NCBI RefSeq assembly: GCF_050624435.1
Contig: NC_134540.1
Coordinates: 108,157,739 to 108,221,738, forward strand
Direction of reading: 5' to 3'
DNA length: 64,000 nucleotides
Source: Tenrec ecaudatus
Lineage: Eukaryota; Chordata; Mammalia; Afrosoricida; Tenrecidae
The translations under genes and the position numbers were made by a program. The notes under the pieces were generated by a model. The model had not been told where the DNA came from, did not search any database, and saw only the letters and a program-made list of their open reading frames with translations. Below are positions 1 through 11,594 of the stretch, piece by piece (the stretch's first letter is position 1; each line of letters begins with the position of its first letter).

Positions 1-51
1 AATTAATCCCACTTGTGTTTATAGGCCAGGTTGGCACAATAAACTATCTCA
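1..51 (-). mobile_element. LTR-like repeat, right end only, cut by window edge
   Basis: The first 51 bases match the right end of the LTR-like family seen complete at 1018-1527: both read AATTAATCCCAC, then TGTGTTTAT, then a CACAATAAACTA segment closing in CTCA. The rest lies outside the window, so its TSD cannot be checked. It abuts the 3' UTR of the L1 that begins just to the right, so it probably inserted into that L1 or marks its truncation point. Confidence 0.6.
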
Positions 52-1017
52 ACGCCTATGCTTACATTTCTATCCAAACTTTGCTTCCTAGATCATGCCT
101 CTGTTTCCTTTCACCTTCCTCCTGCCCCACCATCACTCTTGCCCTACTTCTGCCTCTTAGTAATTCCTTGCATCTAGATTGCTCTTGCTCCAGCACCCCC
201 AGGATATCTATGTCCTCCTTTTTGTTTATTTTAATTCCCTAGTTGTTCCCTATCTGTGGTTTTGTTTGCTCACCACTGCCTTCCCACCTCATCCTCCCCA
301 CAGTCCCTCTTGGGATCATCAGTCCTATTGTTTTATTCTTGAGTTTGCTTCATGCCTATCATATATAACCAGGCAACCCAACAATGACAGAGATCAAACA
401 AAAAGAAAAATTTGAAAAAAATTTTAAAAACAATCCATACATTGTTTCAGGTCTGTCTGCTGACCTTTATGGCTGTCTCCCCACTGGTCCTTGGGGAAAT
501 CCAGGAGCTGCCCCTCCTCCCAGAAGCCTATATGTGGACTCTTTAGGGGCTTTGTGTCTTTTCTTTGCTCCTGTTGCTGTTGTTATGTTCCCTTCTTGCT
601 TGCCCCGCTGTGGGGGAATTCAGACTGGATTAACTGCCCACACTGGATCCCCTGTCCTCTATCATGGTATGCTCCAGTGAGGGGACAACATGTCATGAGC
701 TGTGGTTGGCCCTACAGTCCTCTATGTGCCTTAGCAGCTCCATGCGTGTGTATCATCCTCCAGGCTTGGTGTGCCACTCTGGGGTCTACACCGTCCCTTT
801 CCCTTTTTCCTTCTTGGTTTGCTCCTGTGTGGGCGTGGCATACTGGCCCCACTCCCCAACCTGTAGGTTTAGTGTTGTCCTCTGTAGTCCTTACATCTAG
901 GGAGCTAGGGAGGGTGTAAGTTTGGCTCAGATTGTGGCTCTGTAGCCAAATCTTTTCTTGAATTTCTCAAGGTTTGGTGCAAATTGGTGGGGTCTGCGCT
1001 CACAATCCCAACTCTGT

Positions 1018-1527
1018 TGTGTTAGTCTGGGTACATTAGAGAAACAAATCCACAGAAACTCGTGTATAAGAGAGAGTTTTATATAAAGGGTAAGTGCACA
1101 TCAAGAAAACATCCCAACCCAGTGCTGCCCAAGCCCACAAGTCCAACATTAGCCCATATGTCTGACACCAATCCACAAAGTCCTCCTCCGTCTCACAAAA
1201 CATTCACTATGACACTGACTGTAGGAGGAAAGCCAAGCCAGTGAATGTGTAAGCATCTCCGCACTGGAAGGGGTCTCCACATGGCTGCTGCGGCACCCAG
1301 AGCTGCATTGGGGTAGGTGTCTTCTCCTTGGGAATGTCTTTCAGGAAGCGAGCCTTGCCAACTAAAGCAGGGAACTGGCTAAGGCAGCTGCACCCTGGTC
1401 TGGTCTGACCATCAGAAAGCAAGACCTGCGAACTAGAAAGGCGAGGCTCACTAAGCCATTTATCTCTCTGCCCTTCAATTAATCCCACATGTGTTTATCA
1501 GCCATGTTGGCACAATAAACTAACTCA
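1018..1527 (-). mobile_element. LTR-like repeat nested in L1 3' UTR (510 bp)
   Basis: The element starts TGTGTTAGTCTGGGTAC and ends CAATAAACTAACTCA, so it has TG...CA termini. It is flanked by TCTGT on the left and GCTGT on the right, a 5-bp TSD with one mismatch. L1 3' UTR sequence resumes on both sides. Length, termini and 5-bp TSD fit a solo LTR of an ERVL/MaLR-like family, but no internal retroviral region is present, so the class is inferred. Six further long or partial copies lie in this window. Confidence 0.65.
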
Positions 1528-1849
1528 GCTGTGAAAACACAAACAATACTTTACCCCTGGGAGGGTTAGTGCCCTGCTCGCCAGGGTACCAATATTTCCC
1601 TCCCCTCCACCTTTTTTACCTTCCCCTTCCACGCTTTCCCCTTCTTTGTGTTGGAACAACATGTACCTCCTTGGGTGTGGTCCGACCTCTTCAGACTGCC
1701 TGGACCTCAACCTGTGTAGTGTGAGATAAGTGGCTTTTCTTCTGCATCTACTGTGCTGATTTTACTTACCTCAGCAAACGCATGTTGTATTTGTCCTTCT
1801 GTGATTGACTAACTTCTCTAAGCATAATTTCCTCCAACTCTTTCATGAA

Positions 1850-2112
1850 ACGACGTGTTTCATGTGATCATCAGTGCTTTTCAGTGCTGCATAGTGCTCC
1901 ATTTTGTGTATGTGCCACAGTTTACTGATCTAATCATCTATCGATGGACATTTAGGTTGTTTCCCATTCTTTGCAATCGTGAATTGTGCCGCAATAAACA
2001 TTGGAGTGCAGACAACTGCTTGTGGTTTATGTCCAGTAGAGGGATGGCTGGGTCATAAGGTAGCTCAATTTCCATTTGCTTTAAATATTGCTAGATTGCT
2101 TTCCACAGAGGC

Positions 2113-2181
<69 letters not shown>

Positions 2182-5100
2182 ACAAAACCACCAGCAGTGG
2201 AGGAAAGTTCCTATCTCGTCACATGCCCTCCAACATTTGTTGCTATCTGAGTTTCTGATGTTGGCTGCTCTCAAGGGTGTTAGATGATATTTCATGGTTG
2301 TTTTAATTTGCATTTCTCTGATAGTTTATGATTGGGAGAATTTTCTCATATGCTTATTGGCCATTTGGGTCTCCTTCTGTGTGAAACTTCTGTTTAAGTC
2401 TTTTGTCAAATCTTCAGGGGGTTAATTGTTTACTTCTTTTTGCAGGTGAGGAGGGTATTATAGATTTTAGAAATAAGCCCTTTGTTTTGTAATTGTTAAA
2501 AATCTTCTCCCAGTCTGTGGGTTCTCTTGCTAGCCTATTGATGAAGTCTTTCGACACACACAGGTATTTTATCCTCAGTATGTCCCACTCATTGATTTCA
2601 GGGTCACCTGTGTGTGAAACCTTCACTATTGCAGTTAGCCTATGAATTTTCTGAGTCAAGGTTCTTAGGTTTGTTCCAATTCCTTCATTGATGGTCCTGA
2701 TAGTTTGGATTTTACTTCTAGGATTGTGATCCACCTTGAGTTTTTTCTTGCACGTGGGGTGAGGTACACATCTTGTTTCATTTTTTCTACAGGTAGTTAT
2801 CCATTGCATCTAGCACCACTTGTTAAAGAGGGCATCCACCTCCCACTGGATGCTTTTGGGGTCCTTCTCGAAGATCAGTTGTCTATATGTTGATAGTCTT
2901 ATTTCTGGGTTTTCTGTTCTTTTTCATTGGTCTGAGTATGTCATTATACCAGTACCATGCTGTTTTCACCACTGTGCTGTGTAGTAGGGGTTAAAGATGG
3001 TAAAGGGAACCCTCTGACTTTGTCCTTCTTCTTGAGGAGTTCTTTGATAATTTGGTGCTTCTTACCTCTACATATGAAATTGGTGGTCATTGTTTCCAAT
3101 TCTTTGAAGAAGGTTGTAGGTATTTGAATCAGGATAGTGTTAAACTTTTATAGTGCCTTGGGTCAGATTGACATCTTTACTATATTCAGTCTTCTGATCC
3201 ATGAGCATGAGAGATTCTTCCATCTGTGGGGGTTGCTTTTGGTTTCCTGAACTAGGGTCCTGTAGTTTTCCTTGTATGGCTCTTTTGTTTTTTTGGTTAA
3301 AGATATCCCTAGATATTTCAATAATTTCTAGACAATTATGGAAGAAACTGCCTTCTTGATTTCTTCCATGGTCTTGTCCGATGTATACAGCAACCCAATA
3401 GACTTTTGTTTGTTGAATCATGTATCCAGCCACTCTTTCATATTCGTCTATCACTGACAGTACTCCTGTTGTGGAGCTTTTGGGATTTTTAATGTATAGA
3501 ATCATGTCGTCTGCAAACAGCAATAGTTTCACCTCCTCCTCTCCCAGTTGGATACCTTTAATGTTCTTCCACTGTCTTATGTTGTTAGCTAGGACCTCCT
3601 GTAGGATGTTAGAAGTGGAGACAAAGGGCATCCTTGTCTAGTCCTGTTTTTCAGTGGGATTGTTTTCCTCTTTTCTCTATTCACTATTATGTTGACTGTT
3701 GACTTTTTATAGATAGCTTGTATTAACTTGAGGAATTTTCATTCCATTCCTATGTTCTTGAGTGTCTTAATAAGGAATGGGTGTTGGAAGTTGTCAAATG
3801 CTTTTTCTGCATCTAATGATATTATCATGTGATTCTTATACTTATTATTCCAAATGTGCTGTCTAATATTGATAGATTTTCAGATGTTAAACCATCCCCA
3901 CATCCTTGGACTGAATCCTACCTGATCATGGTAGATGATGTTTTATATACTTTTGTATTCTAATGGTCAATATCTTGTTAAGGATTTTTGCATCTATGTT
4001 CATTACAGGTATAGGTCTGTAGTTCTCTATTCCTGTGGGATCCTTGACCTGTTTAGTTATCGACGTTATACTGGCTTTGTAGAATGAGTTTGGGAGTTTG
4101 CCATCCTTTTCAATGCTAGGGAAGAGTTTGTGAAGGATCAGTGTCAGCTCTTCCCTGAATGATTGATAAAATTTTCCTGTGAAGCCGTCTGGCCCAGGAG
4201 TTTTTTTTGTTGGTAGTCTCTTGATAACCATATTTATTTCTTCTTTTGTTATGGGTCTGTTGCGGTACTTGACCTATATCTGGGATAATCTAGGGAGGGA
4301 TTGTTTTTCTAAGTATTTGTCCATAAATTCCACATTATTAAATTCATTAGAATACACTTTCATATTATTTTGTGATTATCCTTTTGATCTTGTTGGGGTA
4401 TGTTGTGATTTCCCCTGTTTCATCCCTCATCCTGGCTATTGATATTTTCTCCTTTCTTTCCTTGGTTAGGCTTGCCAGTGGTCTGTCAATTCTGTTGATC
4501 CTTTCAAAGAACCAGCTTTTTGCTGCATCTATTTTTTTGCAATGTTCTTTTGTCTTCCCACTGGTTTAACTCTTCCCTGATTTTTATTATTTCTTTTCTT
4601 TAGTTATTGGAGGGGTTGTTCTGTTGACTCTCTTTTAGTTGCTGGAAGTTTTATGTTAGCATAAAAGTGATAAGACTCTCTTCCTTTTTAATTTATGCAC
4701 TTATTGCTATCTAGCTATCTCTAATAATTGATTTTGCAGTATCCCATAGGTTTTGACACATTGTATTATTATTCTCTTTAGTTTCTAGAAACTTCCTAAG
4801 TTTCTCGCTAGTCTCGACCATTTCATGCCTCAGAAGATAATTATTAATCCTCCAAATGTTTGCCCTTGTTTTTCTGGTAGTCCTTTTATTGGTCTCCTTT
4901 TATTGGCATGGTGGTCCAAAAAGGACATCTAAGTAATCTCTATGCCTTTGAATTTACTCACACTCCACTTATGCCCCAGCCTGTGATCTAATTTTGAAAA
5001 TGAGTCATGTTCACTTAAAAAGAATGTGATTTTTTTTTTGTATTGGGATGGAAGGTTATATAAATGTCTATCAGGTCCAGTTGCCTAATTGCAGTATTTA

Positions 5101-5560
5101 ACTCTATAACCTCCTTGCTGAGCTTCTTTCCTGGTGATCTGTTTCTCTGACAGTGGTGTATAAAGTCACCTGCTATTATTGTTGATTCTGTGATTTCTTT
5201 TTCATCTTTGGAATAGTTTGACAAATTTCAAGGATCTCTTGTTAAGCGCATAAATATTCATTATGCTCAATGATTCCTCATTTACTGACCCTTTTAGCAT
5301 TACATAGTGCCCCTCCTTGTCTCTTGGTGTGGTTTGCACCTGAGGCCAATTTTGTCAGAGATTAATATAGCAACCCCTGCTTTTTAAGTTACCATTTTCC
5401 TGGTATATATTCTGCCAGCCTTTTATTCTTAGCCTATTTTTGTCTGCAAGTTTAAGATATGTATCCTGCAGGCAACAGATTGATGGGTTATATTTTCTGA
5501 ACCAGTCTGCTACTCTGTCTTTTTATGGATGAATTGAGGCTGCAGACATTTGGAGTTATT
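1850..5560 (-). pseudogene. L1 ORF2 (endonuclease + reverse transcriptase), degraded
   Basis: In life this protein nicks target DNA and reverse-transcribes L1 RNA at the nick. Read on the minus strand, an endonuclease fragment lies at about 5015-5224 and contains IIAGDF, the expected GDFN motif with its Asn changed to Ile. The start of the reverse transcriptase lies at about 3926-4231 ([15 protein letters not shown], then ASITSITK and ENYRPI). The catalytic FADD box is intact, encoded at 3506-3517. A C-terminal piece follows at 2414-2809, and similarity continues to about 1850, interrupted by an AT microsatellite at 2115-2179. The pieces are in different frames with stops between them, so no full-length product is possible. 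The start near 5560 is an estimate from domain spacing. Confidence 0.85.
2115..2179. repeat. (AT)n microsatellite
   Basis: About 65 bp of uninterrupted AT dinucleotide inside the L1-A ORF2 C-terminal region. It produces spurious Tyr-Ile open frames on both strands. A run this long and pure is likely length-polymorphic. Confidence 0.95.
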
Positions 5561-5585
5561 AACACGATCCGTGGATTCATTTCTA

Positions 5586-6300
5586 TCATCTCATACCTTT
5601 TGTGTTGGGTGTTTTCCTATCTCCCTTCATACCATTGTGCCATGCTTGTGTGTGGGGCTTCATTCTGGTCTTCTTTTCCCTCTGAGGCCATGTTTCTTGG
5701 TAATTATTATCGGCACATCGGCTTCTGGATGGAGTTGGGCTATATGATGATCTTCTGCTTGTGCTTGGTGGATGTTGGTCTTTTGGCCATGTTGAGTTGG
5801 CAAGGATTTTCTGCAGGGTTGGGTGTCTTATCATGTATTCTTTGAGTTTTTCCTTGCCCTGGAAGACTCTTACCTTGCGTTCTATTTGTATAAATACTTT
5901 GGCAAAGTAGAGGATTCTCAGGGAAGTGTTTTTTCTTTCAGCTTTTGGAAGATATTACTCCACTCTCTCCTCCTCTTCATGGTTTCTGCTGTTAGGTCTG
6001 AGCATATTCTTATCTGGGTGCAATTGTATGTGACAGCCTCATTTTTCTCTTCTGCTTTTAAAATTTTCTCTTTTTTCTCAAAGTTGGATAATTTCACTAT
6101 TGTATGCCTTGGTGAGGTCTTCCTGGAGTTTAATATAATAGGTGTCCTCTCTGCTTCCTCCTGTATTGTGTCATTAATCTGCATTGCTTCCCTCATCTCC
6201 TGTATTACTCCAAGCAGCCTTCTGGAGATTTCTTTTTGTAGCAGATCCATGTCTGATTGTTCTATGAGCATCATTATCTCCACTGTTGAGTTAGTTTTCT
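5586..6300 (-). pseudogene. L1 ORF1 (RNA-binding chaperone), degraded
   Basis: L1 ORF1p is a trimeric coiled-coil RNA-binding protein that packages L1 RNA. The minus-strand frame at 5918-6283 shows the end of the coiled coil (EISRRLLGVIQEMREAMQ), then the RNA-recognition and C-terminal region (HTIVKLSNFEKKEKIL, then VTYNCTQIRICSDL, then RREWSNIFQKLKEK). A second frame at 5586-5834 carries basic C-terminal tail sequence. The two pieces are in different frames, so the gene is frameshifted. The N-terminal coiled coil is shorter than usual. Confidence 0.85.
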
Positions 6301-6908
6301 TGTTGAAGGTGCTGTGGTATGTTGCTGTTTGTGTACTGTTTTGGAAGAGCAGGGTGCCAGATTTCTGGGAAACTAAGGGACCTTGGGCTCTTTATCTGTG
6401 TGGCTGCTATGAGTGTTTTCAAGGATTGCCTGTGACCTACTATGGTGTTGGGTTGGACTGCTTTGTAAGCAGGATGCCATGGTGACTCCGTGGCCAGTGG
6501 CGGGTGGTGGTGGTGAAGGGGAGGGCCTCAGAATCTTCAGCATGGGGAGCTCTGGAGTGGGGTCTTGTTGCTAGTTCTCAGAGGCTGTCTGTGATCCCTG
6601 GTTTATTGCCACTTTTAGGCAGCAGTCTGGGTTAACTGCTGCTCACTGAGGGCCTAGGGTCACAGAAGCCATCCATCCAGACCAATGGAGCCTGCGGCAG
6701 ACACAATGAACCAAGAGCATTTCAGAGCATTCTCGAATCACCTTGTGGGTGAAAATCAAAGGGAGAGGTCTGAGCCAGACCCTACTTCATTGAATCTATT
6801 TTAGCACCCAGTCTCCCCATCTTGGCCTCCTTACCTTTTAATTTTTGTGTCTGGCAGCAGGAGCATGGGGCAGGTAATACTACCCAGATACCATCTTGTC
6901 AGAATATG

Positions 6909-7678
6909 ATCTCAATGAAATATTTAAATGAATTATAAATTGATCTTAAAACTCCTTGCTCATTACACATAAGAAAACCAATATGCAAAGGTCAACCTCA
7001 TTCACTGTGAGATTTACTTCAAAGGAAAAAGCACCCAGAATTAAAAGGAGCAATGAACTTTACAGAGCAACCTCAGATGACTTGACCTGCCACCTAAAGT
7101 TCTTGCCGAGTTGTTATATTTGGATGTGAGTTCTGTGTGTGGGGAGAAGCAAAAGGGGGAGTTGTTATGAAAGCTTCCCCAGACTGGCTTTGAAACTTGC
7201 TACCAAAGTTGCTGTTGATTGTGACCTGACTTGCCATATCCCACCTGCTTCCTCGACACACCTGTAATGGCTAGGGATGGCTCCTCAACATCAACAGTGT
7301 GAAAGGACTCAGGGTTTCTTCCCAGGACACTCTAGGACTGAACATGTAAATGTAATGTGGCGATTACAGATGGGGGAACTGTTGCTATCATACCTCGTAC
7401 ATAGCTAAGACATTTAAGTCCTTGAATATGAAAAAGTTTATATACTTTCTAAGTGCTCTTTTAATTGTATTATTATAACTATTTAAAGTATTTTCCATGT
7501 GGTAATCTTGTTGGTATAAAGAAATCTAGAAAAGTTGTCTTGGGTCTCCTTACAGGTTACGCAGATTATATTTTATGGCTGTGAGGTCATAGTTGTGAAA
7601 TACCTCCACCTGACAACTTGACTTTATATTTGAGTATGCTTTAAATGGGAGTAACTCAGAATAATTTTTCAGCTGGAT
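6909..7678. other. Unassigned AT-rich sequence
   Basis: No coding frame, tandem repeat or recognisable transposon was found between the 5' end of L1-A and the gag retrocopy. It is the pre-insertion flank for both. Confidence 0.5.
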
Positions 7679-7693
7679 AGAAAGTTCATTCCA

Positions 7694-7949
7694 CCTTCTC
7701 CACCAGCAATCTGTATAACTGGGAATCTCAGAATGCTAGGTGTTCTGAGAACCCTCAGGACCTCATTAACCCCTTAGACTCTGTTCTGTTCATGCATCAG
7801 CCCACCTGGGATGATTGCCAGTGGCTTCTCCGCATTCTCTTCAACACAGAAGAAAAAGAGTGAATCCAACAGGAGGCTAGTAGGCAGGTACTGGGTGAAG
7901 ATGGCCAGCCCACAATAAACCCTGGGGTGATTGACCAGAAAAAAAAAAA
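7694..7949 (+). pseudogene. Poly(A)-tailed retrocopy of a gammaretrovirus-like gag capsid fragment
   Basis: From 7696 one frame runs to 7938 with a single internal stop (TGA at 7861-7863). Its residues (FSTSNLYNW, then QPTWDDCQWLL, then NTEEKE, stop, then QEASRQVLG, GEDGQPT) resemble the capsid region of gammaretroviral Gag. The TGA sits where an Arg codon CGA could have decayed at a CpG. The copy ends inside gag in a run of 12 A, 12-15 bases downstream of an AATAAA within the coding sequence (about 7914). A perfect 15-bp TSD, AGAAAGTTCATTCCA, flanks it at 7679-7693 and 7950-7964. The hallmarks are those of L1-mediated retrotransposition of a prematurely polyadenylated transcript. It is 5'-truncated and dead. 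Family assignment rests on reading residues, not on a search. Confidence 0.8.
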
Positions 7950-8061
7950 AGAAAGTTCATTCCATTTCATCCCTGCTGATATTATCTCCATTTCCATTTC
8001 ACTCACGTTCTCTATGCAACACAGAAACTCAAGAGCGTTGACAACACCATTTGTTCCTGTT

Positions 8062-9430
8062 GGGAGTCTTCAGTCAGTTCCCACTCGTAGTAGCCCTAGG
8101 TTTGGTGGAAATAAACCTGTCTGTTCCTGCGCCAGCCTCACGATTGCTGTTCTGTCTGACCACATTGCTGTAGCCATTGGGTTAAGACATCTCATGAAGG
8201 GGCTACCTGTTTTTCGGCTGACCCTCTGCTTTCCAAGCATGACGTCCTTGTCCAGAGACTGGTCTCTCCTGATAACATGTTCAAAATATCTGAGACAAAG
8301 TCTTGCCATCCTCACTTTTTAAAAATTCATTTTATGAGGGGCTCATACAACTCTTATCACAATCCATACATACATCAATTGTATAAAGCACATTTGTACA
8401 TTCAATGCCCTCATCATTTCCCAAACATCTGCTCTCCACTTAAGCTCCTGGCATCAACTCGTCAATTTTTCCCTCGCTCCCCACTCCCCCATCACTCATG
8501 AACCCTTGATAATTTATAAATCATTATTTTGTCATATCTTGCCCTGTCCGACATCTCCCTTCACCCACTTTTCTGTTGTCTGTCCCCCAGGGAGGAGGTT
8601 ATATGTAGGTCCTTGTCATCGGTTCCCCCTTTCCACCCCACCCTCCCTGCATGCCATCCTCACTTCTAAAGAGTATTGCGTCATATCCTCTTCTGACCCT
8701 AGCTTGAATTTATGTGAGCTTTTTGTCAGTGTACGATTGCAACCGTTCTTTTAAATTCTCTTTAAAATTTTACTTGTATGTCATATTAAGTTTACTGTTC
8801 AATAGCTTTCATAATCTGTTGGATCACCTTGGTTTGGAATTGGCACAGATATGGATCTCTTCCAGTCAGTGGGCCAGGTAAGAACTTTCTTCCAAATTTC
8901 TTGACAAAGGTGAGTGCTTCTAGTGCTGCATCAGTCTGTGCGACATTTCTACGGATATTAGTTACATCGCTTCTAGAGCCTTGTTTTTCAATAATGCTTT
9001 CAGTGCACTTTGGACTTCTTTCTCAGATAACTTTGTTTTTTTATCATATGCCACCTCTGGAAATGGTTGAATATCAATCAATTCTTTTTTATACAATCTG
9101 TGTATTCCTTCCATCTTCTTTTGTTTCTTTCTGCATCTTTCAATTTTTTCCCATGAGATTCTTCAATATTACAATTTAAAGCTTGATTCCCCACCCCCAT
9201 TCTTTTAACTTGAGATATGTTTAACAGGGTTTTTTTTACTTTTTGATTTCTAACCCCAAGTCTTTGCATATTTAATTATGATATTTTATTTGGTCGTCCA
9301 GAGCATCCCTTTGAAATGTTCTCTTCATTATTTCTTCCATTTGTTCTAACTACTGATTTAAGAGCAAGGTTCAGAGCTTCCTCTGTCATCTACTTTAGTC
9401 CTGTCTCCCCTTTCCTATCTTTTTAATGCT
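8062..9430 (-). mobile_element. RTE LINE copy, minus strand, degraded and internally deleted
   Basis: The left end matches the RTE 3' terminus (GTTGGGAGTCTTCAGTCAG, cognate of a GTTGTTAGGTGCCATCGAGTC-like end). Minus-strand residues at 8070-8315 (MRMARLCLRYFEHVIRRDQSL) are the RTE C-terminal region. Sequence after 8665 jumps to the reverse transcriptase region (WPTDWKR-type sequence near 8830-8900) and runs upstream to about 9430, so the central part is deleted. An L1 tail is inserted at 8318-8651. RTE elements of this type are the likely retrotransposition partner of AfroSINEs. There are many stops and frameshifts. Confidence 0.8.
8318..8651 (-). mobile_element. 5'-truncated L1 3' end nested in RTE
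   Basis: This is a 334-bp minus-strand L1 3' tail with TTTTTAAAAATTCATTTTAT at its 3' end (the complement of an AATAAAAT tail). It is flanked by a perfect 14-bp TSD, TGCCATCCTCACTT, at 8304-8317 and 8652-8665. Removing it restores continuous RTE sequence, so the order of events (RTE first, L1 second) is read directly. Confidence 0.9.
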
Positions 9431-9757
9431 ATTTTGCCAAATAAAGTTAGGAAATAAAACATAGAAGTGGGTTAGACCACTGTAAACCAATTGAGTAAAC
9501 TCAGGAGGTTCTATCTAGCTCATCACACACTGTGTACTTTCCGGGATACTGGGGATGCCTGACCTTTGCAGTATTTTTAGAATAACTGCAAAGGTGAGAC
9601 TGTCAAATGACAAGGTGATTGCCTCCAGAGATGTCTTGATACTCTTCTCTGATATTCAGCCACTGATGCCATGACAAACCATCTGACGACCTACGTGCTG
9701 TGAAGACCTGTATTAGACGTTGCAGAAGGTAAAAATGTATGTCAACAAAAAGCTCTG
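9431..9757. other. Unassigned sequence
   Basis: No gene or clear repeat was recognised between the RTE copy and the next LTR-like element. Confidence 0.4.
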
Positions 9758-10279
9758 AGTGGCAGTTATATAATCTACTGTCAACTTCAGTGAAGGGGAG
9801 GAGACTAGCCTGTCAATCAGGGCATAGCCAATGAGGCCTCTGTGTGGGCCTGCCCTTCTCCAGAGGATTCTGAGAACTCCTGTCTTCCTCCCTAGAGGCC
9901 GGACATATACACTCTGCCTTGACATTCATGAAGACAAGTCAGATAGAGGTACACTGATGTAGCCAGAGTCCTGGAGTTGGAGGAGCCACGTAGAGATCTA
10001 CACCATCCCTGAGATGCTTCCACTACCCCTAGATCCACAAGACTTTCCACTCACTGGCTTGTGATCGTCCTGCATTTGATGTTATTTCATGTGTTGTGTG
10101 AACTTGAAGAGGAATTTACAAACTGACCTTGCACATATGGGCTAATATCCGACTTATGGACTTAATCTGGACTGGGTTGGGATGTTTTCTCAATATTCAA
10201 TTGCTCCTGTATATAAACCTCTTTCTTATACACATGAGTGTCCATGAATTTGTTTTTCTAGTCTACCTGGACTAACACA
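9758..10279 (+). mobile_element. LTR-like repeat (about 520 bp)
   Basis: Same family as the copies at 14258 and 60970. It begins AGTGGCAGTTATATAATC (consensus TGTGGCAG), passes through CTGTCAATCAGGGCATAGCC and ends with CTAGTCTACC, GGACTAACACA. The first base pair of the TG terminus seems mutated, and no clear 5-bp TSD remains. Confidence 0.6.
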
Positions 10280-10751
10280 TCACACAATGAGCTGGTATAA
10301 ATCACTGTATTCTAATGGACTTCCATGGGCTTTACCTTGATTATGGTTGAAGTTCCAACCAAAATGAAATTTGCTTAGATCAAAGAACTTGTCTACTATG
10401 CTATAGAATAGTCGATATAGCAATTCTTGCAGGTGTATTTGTCTTCATCATCTATCTTCTGGGTGTGTCTCGGTGTCTAATCTGATCTTTTTATAAGACT
10501 GAAATTATTTTATTTAGAACCCACAAAACGTTGATGGGTCTAAATAACATAAAAAAGAAAACCCAATTTCAAAACAGCATTACAACCACAGACAGAGGCA
10601 TGAAGGTTACCTACCACAAACATTTTAGGGGAAGGGACACAATATAATCTGTAGCACTTCCCGTTTCCTGCCTCTTATGAAAGCACCTCTTTAACAGGAC
10701 TAAGTCTTGTTCACCAACTTGTTCGTGCCAAGAGAGAGCTAAACTCTAGGG
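10280..10751. other. Unassigned sequence
   Basis: No coding frame or confidently named repeat. Confidence 0.4.
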
Positions 10752-10943
10752 CAGTGGTTCTTAACTTTCCTCGTGCCGCAACCCTTTCATACAGTTCCTT
10801 ATGTTGTGGTGCCCCCAACCATAAAATGATTTTCACTGCTACTTCTTAACTGTAACTTTGCTACTGTTATGAATCGAGTGACCCCTGGGAAAGGATCATA
10901 CGATCCCCCCAGGGGGTCTCGACCCACAGGTTGAGAACCTCTG
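10752..10943 (+). mobile_element. SPIN-type non-autonomous hAT transposon (192 bp)
   Basis: The element begins CAGTGGTTCTTAACTTTCC and ends GTTGAGAACCTCTG, giving imperfect inverted termini of the hAT type. The body matches my recollection of the SPIN_NA families: GCCGCAACCCTTTCATACAG, ATGTTGTGGTG, CCATAAAATGATTTTC, then GGGGTCTCGACCCACAGG. It is shorter than full-length SPIN_NA because the middle is missing. The flanks CTCTAGGG and GTCTATGG share a TCTA core, which suits an 8-bp hAT duplication, though decayed. SPIN spread horizontally among vertebrates and is abundant in tenrec. Confidence 0.8.
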
Positions 10944-11594
10944 TCTATGGCATCCACACCCACTCTAGTTAAAGCCCTCTGTAAAACTACTGCTTGCCTT
11001 TATCTGTGCGTCTCTAAAGCAGGATGCCTGTTTTAGACACCCCCTTTGGATGATACGTGCTTCTTTCTGCTGTGTGCTTTCAGCTCACAGAGTGACCTAG
11101 CAAGTTTAGGAGTCGGCCAGAGCACTTGCTAGAGTGCAGTTTTGCAAAGTCACGTTGATTTAATTTAGATTCAAATTTGCTTCTTTGTCTCTCCAAGCCC
11201 TTATCAACACTTGAGATTTCAATGTGCTTTTTCTTTGTTGAATATCTGTGTTTTCAATTATGTCACCCCAGGTGTATTACCCTTCCATTTGTCAAGGTCA
11301 CACCGCCCATTGTTATTTCCTGAGCATACTGCTAGTCCCCTTCCTGTCTGCCCCTTTGCAGCAGTTTCCCAATTTTCCTTGGAGTTCCCAGATCCTATCT
11401 TTACCAGGGTTCATCTGTAAATTTAATTATGAAGCTATGCCACATTTGGCTTCATTTCATTTCATGGCACAAATATTTATTTTGTACCCATTCTCTATAA
11501 GGCACATGAGCTCCATGACGTTCTTTAACTACAAGAAAATTTAAAATTAGGGGTACCTAAGAGAAACTAATGTGTTCTGGGGGTAATACTTGGT
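10944..11594. other. Unassigned sequence
   Basis: No gene or recognisable repeat. A short pyrimidine-rich open frame near 11250-11540 has no protein-like features. Confidence 0.4.

Larger units (their letters stand above)
52..6908 (-). mobile_element. L1 LINE, near full length, minus strand (L1-A)
   Basis: Read on the minus strand, this is an L1 with a 5' UTR (about 6300-6908), ORF1 remnants, ORF2 remnants, and a long 3' UTR (about 1850 down to 52, interrupted by an LTR-like copy). The 5' end carries ACAAGATGG-type sequence, as expected of an L1 start. The 3' UTR aligns by eye with the 3' UTR of the full-length L1 at 52626-60507 and of the truncated copy at 23851-26003. The 3'-most kilobase of the UTR is missing or lies left of the window. 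Both reading frames have many stops and frameshifts, so the copy is dead. Unlike the 52.6 kb copy, it keeps the region encoding the ORF2 C-terminus. Confidence 0.85.

Noticed and set aside
1979..2313. Frames with long Tyr-Ile repeats on both strands
   Set aside because: They are translations of the AT microsatellite inside L1-A.
5823..6485. 220-codon plus-strand frame
   Set aside because: It is the antisense shadow of L1-A ORF1 and 5' UTR; the real signal is the minus-strand ORF1p motif set.
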